Assembly: GCF_958979055.1 (NCBI RefSeq)
Contig: NC_084891.1
Coordinates: 2,236,501 to 2,300,500 of the forward strand
Source of the DNA: Alnus glutinosa
Lineage: Eukaryota > Streptophyta > Magnoliopsida > Fagales > Betulaceae
Direction of reading: 5' to 3'
Length of the DNA: 64,000 nucleotides
Below, piece after piece: positions 24,232 through 35,820 of this stretch (position 1 is the stretch's first letter; the number at the start of each line of letters is the position of its first letter). Under the pieces are notes generated by a model, which was given only the letters and a program-made list of their open reading frames with translations, was not told where the DNA came from and made no database searches. Made by a program: the position numbers and the translations under genes.

Positions 24232-24439
24232 ATTATGAGCCTCACGCTCTCTTCTTTATTATGAGCCTCACGCTCTCTTCATTATTATGAGCCTCACGCT
24301 CTCTTCTTTATTATGAGCCTCACGCTCTCTTCATTATTATGAGCCTCACGCTCTCTTCATTATTATGAGCCTCACGCTCTCTTCTTTATTATGAGCCTCA
24401 CGCTCTCTTCTTTATTATGAGCCTCACGCTCTCTTCTTT
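24232..24439. repeat. 26-bp tandem repeat, 8 copies
   Basis: Unit attatgagcctcacgctctc followed by ttcttt or ttcatt, with almost no divergence between copies. It is a minisatellite within the outer solo LTR. Confidence 0.95.
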
Positions 24440-25759
24440 ATTATGTGTTCGTGCATTATGCTTTACAACTCAAACTCTATACTCCTATTCTTTGCAAATC
24501 ATGCTTTCTTCAAATACCATGAACCAATCAACATGAAATTTCATCATTCTTCTTTGCATAATTAAATCCTAACTACAACACCCTTTCAAATACTTCAATC
24601 AATTCAAAACCTTTCATTTATGCATAATTTCATAACATCATTGATATTTCAACATAATTGAAACTATTTAAAACATCCAAAGCATACATGTTAACATATC
24701 GTTGGTTCAGTAAAAAATTATCTATAATTTGCATTTCTATAAAATACGAAAATATATCTTTTCTCAGTGAGTAGAATACTCACCTTGACTGCTTGCACAC
24801 CGACACTAACAAGTCCTAAGCTCACTCCCCCAAAGTGCCACTGAATACAACATATTGCACCCATTTAGTTTCCATCCAATAATTACACTACCTCATAAAT
24901 CGTTTAAGGATTATTTTACTCGGCAATTGCCTAAACTCATACTTAACCATATTCCTAGGCTTATAAACATAACCCCAATTTTTATACAAGTTACTACATT
25001 AAAACCTAACCTTATAAATATTTATTTTTACCAAACCCATGGTTAATGTGAGATTAATCATCACTATCTCCCATAATTTACCCACAAATTAACATTCTTA
25101 TTTTAAATAATTAAAAGCTTCAAGTTAATCTAGTCCATCAACTTAGGGCTTTTCCAAACTTAACCCCAATAACAATATTTTAAACACAATCACATTTACT
25201 AAAAGTTAATCTCTTAAAATCCCATAAATATCAAATACCCAAAAATTAAGGCTTAAGGAAAAACTTACCCAAATTCACCAAACTCCCACCCAAAGTTTGG
25301 CTAGCCTCAAATAAGCTCCAATAAGCTCAAACACCTAAAAGATATAAAGGATTAAACTTATATTTAGGATTTTACCTAAAAATTACGAAATTATGAGTTT
25401 AGTGTTTTACCTTAAACAATCGGTACGAACGTAGATCCGAGTGCAAGGATCACGTTGTCGAAAACGGATTGAAGATCCGACCGTTGGATCTTCGTAGATC
25501 GCAATTTTCGTTAGAAAAAACTTAAAACTCTCCCTCCCTTTCTCCCTTCTGTTCTTCCGGCCACAGAGTGAATGAGGCACTGCCTCTTCTTCTGTTTCTT
25601 TCTTTTCTTTAAGTGAGGCGCACATGTGCCTCACGTTATCTTTTTTTTTTTTTTTTTTTTTTTTTTTTGGGAACCGAAGGGCCAAGCCCTTCAGTTCCGA
25701 AAGGCCATTTCACCAAATGTGGCCGTACGGCCTTTCAACTGAAAGGCCGTGCGGCCCTG

Positions 25760-25797
<38 letters not shown>

Positions 25798-26689
25798 TAT
25801 TTATTATTTTATTTATACATTTATTTATTTATTCAATTTGCAATTCCTAATTCTTTTAAACTTAATAATATTCTCTTACATTTTATTTTCATAGTCACAA
25901 TTTACAAGTCTATAAGATTAAAATGAATTTTGTTTTATTTTACCACACGAGGTAGACTTATTTTTATTTTTCATCATAATAAACCCATTAAATATTTCTA
26001 GGGCGTTACACACTCGATTCGAATGGCAGAAGCAATTAATTAGAACACCCTGAGTATAAACATCGGGAGCAATGCCTGACATTTCTATTTCTTTAATCAG
26101 AGTAATAACAATTGAGTGATGCTTCATTCTTGCAATTGCAGTCAGCAATTGATTTAATCCACAATGAAAGGCAGAGGGTGCATAAGAAGCATACTATCAA
26201 ACAGGCCTAAGGCATCATCAAGATTCGTTAAGCTGCGAGATCTGTACCGATCTCTCAGAGATTTCAAGAACTGATTGGGGCTTTCCACATCATCTCTACC
26301 ACTATTGGTAGTTTGAGCAGAAGTAGCACTAAAACAGCGCTAATAATAAAACTTTCGAGCATGGAAAGAAACCCTTAAATGACAATAATGATTGAAAAAG
26401 AAAGCAAGAGAGTTTCTAGACTTAGCAGTCGTACCCATATCCTGATGTAGTGGAAGAAAACCATAAGCAGATCTGATTTAGTAATGGCTCTGACAAGCAG
26501 AGGAAGCAGATATGATGTAGAAATGGTTGTCGTCTTCCACTTTCACAATGTGCCTGAACGTTAAGATGGGAGGGTCTGGGTTACTCGCGATAAGTAGAAA
26601 TCACACGATGTCGTTTCTGTCAACTTACCCGTGATTTTTCGTTCTTGTTTTACATCTTGAAAGGACAATTTTGCCCTTTATGGATTCAA

Positions 26690-27122
26690 ATGAAAAAAAA
26701 AAAAAAAAAAAAAAAAAGGAAAAAAAGAAGAAGAAGAAGAAGCCATCGTCTCTTCTATCTATTCTGTCAGTATACTACGAATTTCTTTTCTTTCTTTTTT
26801 TCTTGGTCAATTATTTCTCAAGTTTTTTAATCCTCTTACATTTAACATTTCCTCAATTCTTTAACATGTTCCGCTAACAGACAATACAAATTATGGCAAA
26901 GAAGATACTAAACAAAATAAGTATTAACGTCTCTCTTTGGAGATTTTTTTCATATAAGACCAATAACTTTGTAATTTTTGTAGTTTATTGGGTTCAAAGA
27001 GGATATTCAAGACGGATCAAAATCTTCTAAATTTTAACAGAAATTGAGAGAATTTATTTCATGATATAGATTTTGTTTTGTTGCATATAATTGTGTGCAT
27101 GATGCTACACCTTATAACAACA
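26690..27122. other. 5' flank of the PPR relic and AT-rich DNA
   Basis: A poly-A/GAA run, then sequence similar to 61150-61220 upstream of the intact PPR gene up to about 26875. Nothing recognisable follows. Confidence 0.6.
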
Positions 27123-27131
27123 TATATATTA

Positions 27132-27392
27132 GGGTTAAATACAATTTACCCCCCTGAAGTTGTCAGTCATTTTCAATTTGGCTACCAAAGTTTAAAAAAT
27201 TGCAATGTACCCCTCCAAAGTTGCAAACATTTTCAATTCATGCACTCCGTTTGGTTTGACGGTCAAACCAGACGGAATTTTGACCACTCCAAAACGACGT
27301 CGTTTTACCATTTTGGTAACACCTAATAGAAAGTTGACACGTGTTCATTAAAAATAAAAAATTATAAAATTTAATAAAAATAAATAAAACAA

Positions 27393-27458
<66 letters not shown>

Positions 27459-27751
27459 TTTTTTTTTTTTAAAAAAAGGGAAAATACTAAGGGGTGGCCT
27501 GGCCACCCCCGATACCAGGGAGTGGTTGCGCGCCACCCCCGACACCAGGGAGTGGCCGCGCGCCACCCCCGGCAACCTCTGGGGGTGGCCGCGGCCTCCC
27601 CCATGGGCTGGGGGTGGCCTTCGGGCCACCCCTAGATGGGTTCTAGGGGTGGCACGCGGCCACCCCCGGCCACCTCTAGGGGTGGTGCGCGGCCACCCCC
27701 ATTGGCTGGGGGTGGCCAAGCCACCTCCAAAGGGGTGGGCAGCCACCCCTA

Positions 27752-27810
<59 letters not shown>

Positions 27811-28082
27811 CAATTATTTTTAAAAATTTGTAATTTACCCCACAAAGTTTTTTAAAATTTTAATTCACCCCCTAAAAGGGTAAAACGATGTCGTCTTTTC
27901 CCTCACCAAAATGACGTCGTTTTGGAGTGATCAAAATTCCGTCTGGTTTGACGGTCAAACCAGACGGAGTGCCTGAATTGAAAATTTTTAGAACTTTAGG
28001 GGGGTACATTGCAATTTTTTAAACTTTAGTAGCCAAATTGAAAATGGCCGACAACTTCAGGGGGGTGAATTGTATTTAACCC
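27132..28082. mobile_element. 951-bp Mutator-type MITE with GC-rich core
   Basis: Begins GGGTTAAATACAATTTACCC and ends with its inverse, with about 190 bp of inverted similarity that includes ggtttgacggtcaaacc and ccaaaacgacgtcgtttt. A perfect 9-bp duplication, tatatatta, flanks it (27123-27131 and 28083-28091). The ends resemble those of the 8951 and 38105 elements, suggesting related families. The core (about 27490-27760) is an unusually GC-rich run of ggggtggc/gccacccc units between a (TA)n array and a poly-T tract. It has no transposase; frames across it are repeat artefacts. Confidence 0.88.
27396..27454. repeat. (TA)n microsatellite
   Basis: About 59 bp of nearly uninterrupted TA dinucleotide inside the MITE at 27132-28082. 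Confidence 0.95.
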
Positions 28083-28091
28083 TATATATTA

Positions 28092-29037
28092 TTAGATCTA
28101 TAAAATTTAACCTGGATCATAAAATAGATATTTTCATTTCACTTAAAATTGAAAAAATCAATTGAGATTTAAAAGATAAGGGACATTCCTATTTCCTATC
28201 ATGTGTCAATCGAAGGTGATTGTCTTTCATCTCTTAATCTAATATATCTGTGAAATATCTTAGTAATAAATTATTTAGTTTTTTTTTTTTTTCAACATTC
28301 TTACTATACTTATAAAAAAGGAATTACAATAGTCTGCAAATCTCTTTGCCACCTGATAAATAATATACAGAAGAAGAAAAAAAAAATCATGTTAAGCATC
28401 CCTTTGTGGAATTTCGTTGGTGCATTATTCTAATACATGATGGACAGAGAAACAAGTTGAACAAATAGGAAAAAACTGAAAAACAAGTTTATTATGCCTT
28501 GAATTGACTGTATCATTAGAGATGTATTCCTTTCATCTGTCAATAGGCAAATTGGGTAAAACGAAGCACAAATGAATGTAAATGGGTAGTTTTTGTAATG
28601 TTTTATAATTTTTAAGTCATTAGAATTTTTTTTAAAAATTTTTTTGTTGTAAATGAGGCATAGGGTTACGTGTGAGTTTTTAAATGGCATCGACGTTGAT
28701 TGGCATCAATTTTATAGGAAGCTCCTGGGCACAAAGGTGGTGCATATTTTGGTGTAATAAAAGCATATAGTCAGGGTCAGCACTACAAGCATTATCCCAA
28801 ACTATATATATATATATATATATATTATAATACACTATTTAAGAGTCAGAGCTTTGAAGGATTTACATCAGCACCTTGCTCTGAATTTCAAGATCTTGTT
28901 TTTCACAGTCTCAATCGAGTGAAAATGAATCTTGTAAATTGAAAGATCTGATATTTTTGTTGCATCATATATCTATAATTTAAAAAACTTGAACCCACCT
29001 TACCTTAGTGCATAACAAACAAGAAAGTCAAAGGAAA
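28092..29037. other. AT-rich intergenic DNA
   Basis: I see no gene, terminal repeats or recognisable relics. Confidence 0.55.
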
Positions 29038-29045
29038 CTTTTGAG

Positions 29046-29297
29046 TAGGGGTGGGCGTCGATTTGGAAGACGGTTAAGTCAGTTCAGTTAAGTCAGTAAA
29101 GTCGATTCGGTTAAGTTGGTTAAGTCAACTTTGTGGTTGATGTCGATTCAGTTGCGGTTCGGTAAACGGTAGTCTAATAATTTGCTTACAAAACGTTCTG
29201 TAGGCGGTTAAGTCGGTTAAATAAACTTTGTCAGTAGAGTTGGTAAGCGGTTGATGTCAGTTCGGTAAGCGGTAATTGAATAATTTGCCCACCCCTA
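29046..29297. mobile_element. 252-bp hAT-type MITE
   Basis: Termini TAGGGGTGGGC and GCCCACCCCTA are exact inverses. The 8-bp flanks are cttttgag (29038-29045) and cttttgac (29298-29305). The interior consists of degenerate ggttaagtcggtt-like units. The right half of a sister copy survives at about 32762-32869. Confidence 0.85.
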
Positions 29298-30545
29298 CTT
29301 TTGACATGGTAGAAAGGAGTTGTTGGTTAAATAATTTCTTTAGAGATTCACATATAAATGCTAATTAATGGGTCAGAGATTTGATGCATGCGAAGAGAGA
29401 ATGAATGGTTTGTAGTACTTTTGAACATTTGAGAACCCCAGTTAACTCATGGCAGCATAAAGGATTTCCTTTGGCCTGTTGTTGACACTGATCATATGTT
29501 AATTAATTCAAGGATCTTCAATCTAAATTTAATAAATGATTTGCATGTTGAATTGTGAGAAACCTTGCAAGTTGTTAAGTTCAATCGGCCCAAAATCTCT
29601 GCTGGTTGCTGATTTTTTCCCCCTGCCTGTTGTTGAGTTATCTTAAAAATGTTGGAGCTTCAATTCTTTAGGTGTAAACAATTCTTTGGGGCTAATTTAT
29701 TGGTAAAGCTAGAGTATTACTTGATTCCTGTAGATGGAGGGCTTTGCACGGGATCAAAGTTTATCTGATAAAAGTAAGTATACGAAATAATTTTGCCTTG
29801 AAAGATTCTTCGTCATTAAAAAAAAAAAAAAAAAAATTCAAATGTAGTAGTTGCTATTGGAAAAAATTTTGGTACAGGCAAAGAGTAAATGGAAAGATTT
29901 TGTATGAAACTGACACAGGACAATCTCGTATAATATTTTTAGAAAACACCCAAATATATGCATGAGGAGATTTCGTAAATAAAGATTTTGTGTTAACTTG
30001 GTAATGCTAATTAATCTCAACTTTTTGTAAAAGATGTGGATTCGTGAAATGACACTATAGGCCTAAGAAAGGAAATTCATGCAGTGTAGTGCTATTCTAA
30101 TTGCTTCTAACCACTCTCTTAAGCTTAAGCACTTTGTACACAAAAAGGGAATGGAATGAGCTGCTCCTGGGTTGATAGAGGACTGCTGTATCCAGACAGT
30201 ATTTTCTTTGGGCATGTAGTACTGAATTTTCATCGTTTTTGCGATTTATCTTAAATTTAAGAAACTTTCAATTTAGTATTGGTTTTGCACATCTCTTATA
30301 TAGAGATAGACAAAAGGTGTATAAAAGAATGAAACCAAATATTTTTCATATATTTTTATAATGCTTATATAACATATATACTAACTAATATATTGGTCTC
30401 ATGAAATCATAATTTATTGAAACAACAAAATGCTCCTCTCTATATTTGATCAGTTAGTAATCAACAAAACTATTTTTAACACCATTAATTAATAGTCTAA
30501 TTCTTATAAAATATTTTCTAATTTCAATTATTTTTCTAACAGATC
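29298..30545. other. Non-coding duplicated segment, partner of 32870-34255
   Basis: No gene. It is collinear with 32870-34255, including ggcagcataaaggatttcct and taagcttaagcactttgtac, and leads into a DC1 relic in both places. Confidence 0.65.
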
Positions 30546-30880
30546 AATAGATGTGCTCATGACTACCAAGAAGGAAGTGATACCTAGCTACTTCACCCAC
30601 ACATGCTTAATTTCCCTTTTTATTCGCTGTCAGATTCCTATGTATGATATTGGAATATTGGCCTCTTGTGATGCTTGCGGACGTCTCAATGGTGGCTTCA
30701 ACTATAGATGTATATATCTCATGTGATTTCACTCTTGATCTTCAATGTTTATTTAATTTCTGAAAGCTTGAAACATGGAGGCCATAACACTCTCTTTCTT
30801 GCTGTTAATTCTAATAGAAGATGTCATATTTGTAATTGCACTTATTAATTCCAACGAGAAATTCGGTGTATATTTGTGAC
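30546..30880 (+). pseudogene. Short DC1 gene fragment
   Basis: It matches the middle of the DC1 genes (about residues 368-470 of the 613-residue protein), from agatgtgctcatgactacca to the ctaatagaagatgtcatatt stretch. The frame is repeatedly broken. At about 30880 it joins abruptly to sequence equivalent to 9955 onward (cacgtcaacagaattcaag), so a deletion removed the 3' end of the gene and about 9 kb of the usual downstream block. Confidence 0.75.
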
Positions 30881-31053
30881 ACGTCAACAGAATTCAAGTA
30901 TTTTATATAATTTGATAACGGGGCCGATGAATAATTTATTATCTATGCATATTTCATGGAGTTCTTAGAATATTTTATTGCTACGATGAATTTATTGCAA
31001 ATTAGGTAAACCACGAAAGTTAATTTTGCATATTATTTTTTTTAACAAGAAAT

Positions 31054-32060
31054 GTACACATACTTTCTTCAAATTATCACCTATTTGCCAATGTCTTTCC
31101 CCTTAAACAACCGATTGTGTCAATTTCCCCCCTTAAACAACTAAAACAATGTCAATATTAGGCTTGGCAATTTGGGTTGGCAGGTCGGGTTCATGTCGAC
31201 CCATCGGGTTGGCGGGTTGGAGTGTTAACCCAATTGTGATTTTTTTTAAAAAATAAATAAATAAAATAATTCAAAAAATGCCATAAAACGGGTTAGCAGG
31301 TCATAAACGGGTCGTAAACGTATTGGTGGGTTGGGAAAATAAATAAATAATCGGGTCGCAATCGGGTTGGCGGGTCAACCCACGCTAGACACGATTCTAA
31401 TCGGGTCATAATTGGGTTGACCCAATTAGCCCAAACTCAAACCCTATATTTTCGTGTTGTGTTCAAGCCAAGTTCGCAGGTCATGTCAAAAATTGCCAAC
31501 CCTAGTCAATATCCCCCAATGACAAAAATAAACTTCATAATTTTTTTTTTTAAAAAAAAAAAAAAAAGAAAGAAAAAACTTCAAATTATAAAAAAAAAAA
31601 AACAAAAACAAAAAAAACCATAAAAAAATATTAAAAACATACGAAAAAAAAAAACCAAGACAATTTATTTTTGTCTTCCATTTTTTTTTAAAAAAAAAAA
31701 ATCATTTTCTAAAACTGAAAAAAAAAACTCTAAAAAAATTGAAAAACCAATGCGATCATTTTATTTTTATTTTAATCATTTTTAAATTTTTTTCTTTTTA
31801 AATTTTACTTTTAAAACAATTAATTTTGTTTTTTGCTTTTAATTTTTTAGTTTTTTAAGTTTTTATATTGTTTTTTTTTTTCTGAATTTATAAGGATATT
31901 TTTGTCTTATTGAACATTTTTAAGGTCATTTTTGTTTTTTTTTTTTGTTGGCTAGAGAGGGACATTGACATTGTTTTGATACTTTAGAGGGTAGATTAAC
32001 ACAATTGATACTTTGGGAAGACATTGATGATAGAGTGATATTTTAAGAAAAATATGTGTA
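31054..32060. repeat. AT-rich foldback element with a MITE inside
   Basis: Same family as 10123-10719. The left end is gtacacatactttcttcaaat and the right end is the matching inverse near atatgtgta. It is enlarged by the 345-bp hAT MITE at 31160-31504. Confidence 0.65.
31160..31504. mobile_element. 345-bp hAT-type MITE
   Basis: Begins TAGGCTTGGCAATTT and ends AAATTGCCAACCCTA, inverted with one mismatch. A perfect 8-bp duplication, gtcaatat, flanks it (31152-31159 and 31505-31512). The interior repeats gggttggcgggtc/gggtcgtaaacgg units. It is nested in a foldback element. Confidence 0.9.
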
Positions 32061-32123
32061 TTTTTCTCTTTTCTAAAAGAAAAATCAACTAATAGTTGTA
32101 TTAGCCTCAGTTGAGTGAATAGT

Positions 32124-32579
32124 TGTATCAAGCTTGGCAGGCGAAAAATGGTTCGAGTGACTAGATTGCATGGGAGATGCAGAGCTAGAGGTAATGGAAG
32201 AAGATGTAGACGACGTAATGAAAGATGGAGAAAGAAAAAAAATCGGATGTTAATCCTTGAAAGGCTCTGATACCATATTCGAACAAATAAGTCTTTGGTT
32301 AAACAATCCCAAATAATCCTTTGTTGATGCTTTGTATTTATAGAAATAGTTTACGGTAGATGTAACCTAGTAAAAGTATATAGAGATTAACATTCTACAG
32401 CTAATCAAACTAACTTGATATATCTGTACATTTGAATTCTATTCTATTTTTGTAATAACAATTTAATATTTATTCTCATCTGCTATATTGAAGAGTTATC
32501 TACGTGTGACTTGGTTGATGAAGAGTCCTCATAGGTTTGTATTTCCTTTGATGAAGAGTCCTCATGAGTTAAGGTTCTA
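32124..32579 (-). mobile_element. Relic of a copia-type LTR element
   Basis: On the minus strand an LTR-like stretch (about 32276-32579) is followed by a primer-binding motif TGGTATCAGAGCC and a short internal remnant. A 5-bp repeat, atagt, flanks the whole (32119-32123 and 32580-32584), and removal restores continuity with 10775 and 39720. It is a small fossil without coding sequence. Confidence 0.6.
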
Positions 32580-32869
32580 ATAGTAATGACTAATGACTTA
32601 TATTTTGTGAGGCATCATTTTGTTTTTCAGAAGAAAAAATTATTATAAATAAATAAAAAATAAAAAACACAAAATATTTATAAACTATTTTTACCTTTTT
32701 CTTTTTTTGAGAGGAAACAATAGCTTTTCATTAACTTTGTTCCGCATTTACAACATTCACCAAAACGTTTGGTAGGCGGTAGTCTGATAATTTGCCCACA
32801 AAACGTTCGAAAGGCGGTTAATGTCGGTTTAGTAAGCGGTAGTTGAACAATTTGCCCTCCCCTACTTTT

Positions 32870-34255
32870 GACATTGTAGAAAGGAGTTGTTGGTTAAATA
32901 ATTTCTTTAGAGATTCATATATAAATGCTAATTAATGGGTCTGAGATTTGATGCATGCAAAGTGAGAATGAAAGGTTTGTAGTACTTTTGAACATTTGAG
33001 AACCCCAGTTAACTCATGGCAGCATAAAGGATTTCCTTTGGCCTGTTGTTGACACTGATCATATGTTAATTAATTCAAGGATCTTCAATCTAAATTTGAT
33101 AAATGATTTGGATGTTGAATTGTGAGAAACCTTGCAAAGTTGTTAAGTTCAATCTAAATTTGATAAATGATTTGTGAAATGACACTATAGGTCTAAGAAA
33201 GGGAATTCAGTGTAGTGCTATTCTAATTGCTTCTAACCACTCACTCTCTTAATTAAGCTTAAGCACTTTGTACACAAAAAAGGAAGGGAATTAATGAGCT
33301 GCTGTTTTCTTTTTTCTTTATTAATAAGGGAATAGAAATTTTATTAATTTTATAAAACAGGAACATTTTATTAATTTTAATGAGCTGCTATTTTCTATTT
33401 ATTGGCCTTTGAGCCAAGAAGCTTCTGGACTAGGCTTATTTTTTCTCTTTATTGTAATGATATTTTTTATTTCTTAGAAAAAAAAAAAACTAGTGAATTA
33501 TGCTGCTGCTACAAAAATGATCTCAACATGGTCCTTTATCGTATTGGTCCCTCCTAAATGCTAGCCAAGCAGCAGAAAAGGTAATCTTTTCTTAGATCCA
33601 CACTGAATAAATGCAGTTGGGGGTACTCTCAAAGTTCATCAAAAGTTGTGAACAAGTGAAAGTTGTGTAGGCTTTGTTTTGTAGCAAGAGAACAAATTGG
33701 ATCAAGCCCAACTGCCCAAACTAGGCTACGGCAGGGCCTAATTTTCTTTTTTAAACCCTTTAAAGTATTTTAGTATTACTCTGTATACTTCACCACTCTC
33801 TTAAGCTTAAGCTTAAGCACTTTGTACACAATAATGGAATTGTTTATTAATTAATGAGAATTCACATAAGAGACAAACCAATGCATTCGGGCTGTATTTT
33901 CTTTCAGCATGAAGTACTGAATTTTTCTGAACTTTCATCGATTTTACAATTTATTTTAAATTTAAAAAACTTTCAATTTAGTACTAAATTTGCACATGTC
34001 TTATATAGAAATAGACAAAAAATGTGTAATTAGAGAATGAAAGCAAACATTTTTCATATATCTGTATAATGCTTATTATATAACATATATACCAGCTAAT
34101 ATATTAGTCTCATGAAGTCATAATTTGTTGAAACAACAACATTCTCTTCCCTATATTCGATCGGTTAGTAATCAACAAAACTATTTTTAACACCATTAAT
34201 TAATAGTCTAATTCTTATAAAAGATTTTCTAATTTCAATTATTTTTCTAACAGAT
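32870..34255. other. Non-coding duplicated segment, partner of 29298-30545
   Basis: No gene. It is collinear with 29298-30545, with an additional 500 bp or so near 33280-33790 that is absent from the partner and that I cannot classify. Confidence 0.6.
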
Positions 34256-35006
34256 CAGTAGATGTGCTCATGACTACGAAGAAGGAAGCGATACCTAGCT
34301 ACTTCACCCACACATGCTTAATTTCCCTTTTTTTCGCCGTCAAATTCCTATGTATGATATTGGAATATGTATTGGCCTCTTGTGATGCTTGCAGACGTCT
34401 CAACGGTGGCTTCAACTATAGATGTATATATCCCATGTGATTTCACTCTTGATCTTCAATGTTTACTTAATTTCTGAAAGCTTGAAACATGGAGGCCATG
34501 AACACTCTCTCTTTCTTGCTGTTAATTCTAATAGAAGATGTCATATTTTTAATTGCACTAATTAATTCCAACGAGAAACTCGGTGTGTATTTGTATGCAT
34601 TAATTGTGATTTCATTTTGGGTTTTCGAATGTGCAACTCTTCCCCTCGTAGCTAGGCACAAACATAATGATCATATCCTCAAGTTCACCGCTATTGTATA
34701 ATTTGCGAAGAAAAAAGATATTTAAATCATTAGTTTTATTATTGTGCAGACTATATGTGACTTCCTTACTGATCTTCAATGCATTTTAAGAAAATGTTTA
34801 TCTATTAAGTTTGGTAGTACTTTCACAAATGACTATTTTTACCGGCACCTTTTTACTTTTGTTTCAAGGACTATTCCTCCCTACCATGCGATGCTTGTGG
34901 TAAGGCTTTGGATGACGTGCCCCTAGAATGTACTCAATGCAAATGTAATGTCAACGGCTTTTGTTCGTGTCTCAGAGAAATTAAAATAACAAAAAAAGTC
35001 GAGTGA
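34256..35006 (+). pseudogene. Decayed DC1-domain gene, 3' half
   Basis: Homologous to roughly residues 368-613 of the intact DC1 protein. Recognisable parts are VFECATLPLVARHKHNDHIL and the C-terminal segment ending at the same stop context as 1494-1947. It has several frame breaks and missing pieces, including loss of the codons around CEEYY. The upstream edge looks like a splice acceptor (tttttctaacag), but the intact paralogues have no intron, so this is probably chance. It is the older unit from which 1494-1947 also derives. Confidence 0.82.
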
Positions 35007-35820
35007 TGGTTGGAGAAAGCCAGCAACAATAGCCTTAGACTCACCCCAAGGCATGGAGATTTCAAAGTTTGCTAGCTATCATGGAACACACTCTCCCTCC
35101 TAAGAGGTTTGATTATATCTTTCACTATCAAAGTTTAGGAAAATAGAATTTGGCCAAGAGCTCATCAATATATTTTGTACATTGTGTTTATATATATATA
35201 GTTTATTGGTGAATGACTGAATGATATTAATGATGAAAATGATGTTTGGTTTAGCATGTTTAAGAGAAGAATAATGTTTCTTACACAACTCTCACATAAT
35301 TTTTGTACAACTCTAACTACTTTTTTTTTTTTATCATCAACTATTGGATTTGTTTTCCTACAAGCTACAGGTGGACCTTAAATATTCAATGGTTGATCTT
35401 AAAATTTTTTTTGTTAAAATTGTATAAAATTGTATAAGAGTTGTGCAAGAAACATTACTCTTAAAGGAAAGGTTATCTTGATTCTCAATAATTGCTTCAA
35501 AATAGTATTCACAGGTTGAATATTTGTGTTTAAGCTAAAGTAAATTTATCTTCTTCTTTTTTCTTTTTATTTATTTAAACCCTTATGCCATGCTCATTTT
35601 TATTTGTGACAACTGTTTTTTTTTTCCCCCTATATTGTGATTAAAAAACAAAAAAATTGGACTCTTGGATATGGAGCCAATTAAAGACACCCCTTGTATT
35701 ATAAAAAATTGGAATTCCTTATTATTATTCAACAATCATTACGAATATATAGTTACTTAGATTATGACCAAGTGATGAAAAAACCAAACCAACCGTTTGC
35801 TCAAAACACATATGGCAACA

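Larger units (their letters stand above)
20400..26010 (-). mobile_element. Solo LTR of about 2.8 kb, interrupted by a second solo LTR
   Basis: Read on the minus strand it begins TGTAACGCCC and ends GGGTCGTCACA, with 5-bp flanks caccc and cactc (one mismatch) whose removal restores the PPR sequence. Excluding the inner insertion and one copy of its target repeat, the length is about 2.80 kb, the same as the inner LTR. Both share a motif of the type gtaagtat-tctat-acttactgag near mid-length, so they are one family in opposite orientation. No internal region or second LTR is visible, which indicates loss by LTR-LTR recombination. Family is probably Ty3/gypsy by the terminal style. It is an old fossil. 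Confidence 0.75.
18717..26680 (-). pseudogene. Decayed P-class PPR gene, paralogue of 59041-60999
   Basis: Minus-strand homology to the intact PPR gene runs in order from motif 12 at 18717 back to the N-terminus near 26500, and similarity continues into the 5' flank to about 26875. Examples are KGCSPSIVSYSILVHGYCKQ, GIKPNTIPYTSLIDGYCLQN and TAIARMKHHSIVITLIKE. The last two to three PPR motifs are missing: the copy is cut at 18717 where it abuts the TM9SF fragment. It carries several stops and frameshifts and two insertions, a 598-bp MITE (19526-20123) and a nested pair of solo LTRs (20400-26010). Without the inserts it would span about 1.75 kb, as expected. No function is likely. Confidence 0.88.

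Noticed and set aside
24232-24439. CRISPR-like array of regular repeats
   Set aside because: The 26-bp units abut without unique spacers; it is a tandem minisatellite in a plant LTR.
27348-27855. Frames of 77-165 residues across the GC-rich stretch
   Set aside because: Translations of (TA)n, poly-T and ggggtggc repeats in a MITE.
34240-34270. Splice acceptor before the DC1 relic, implying an intron in the family
   Set aside because: Both intact paralogues are intronless through the matching position; the pyrimidine tract is probably chance.
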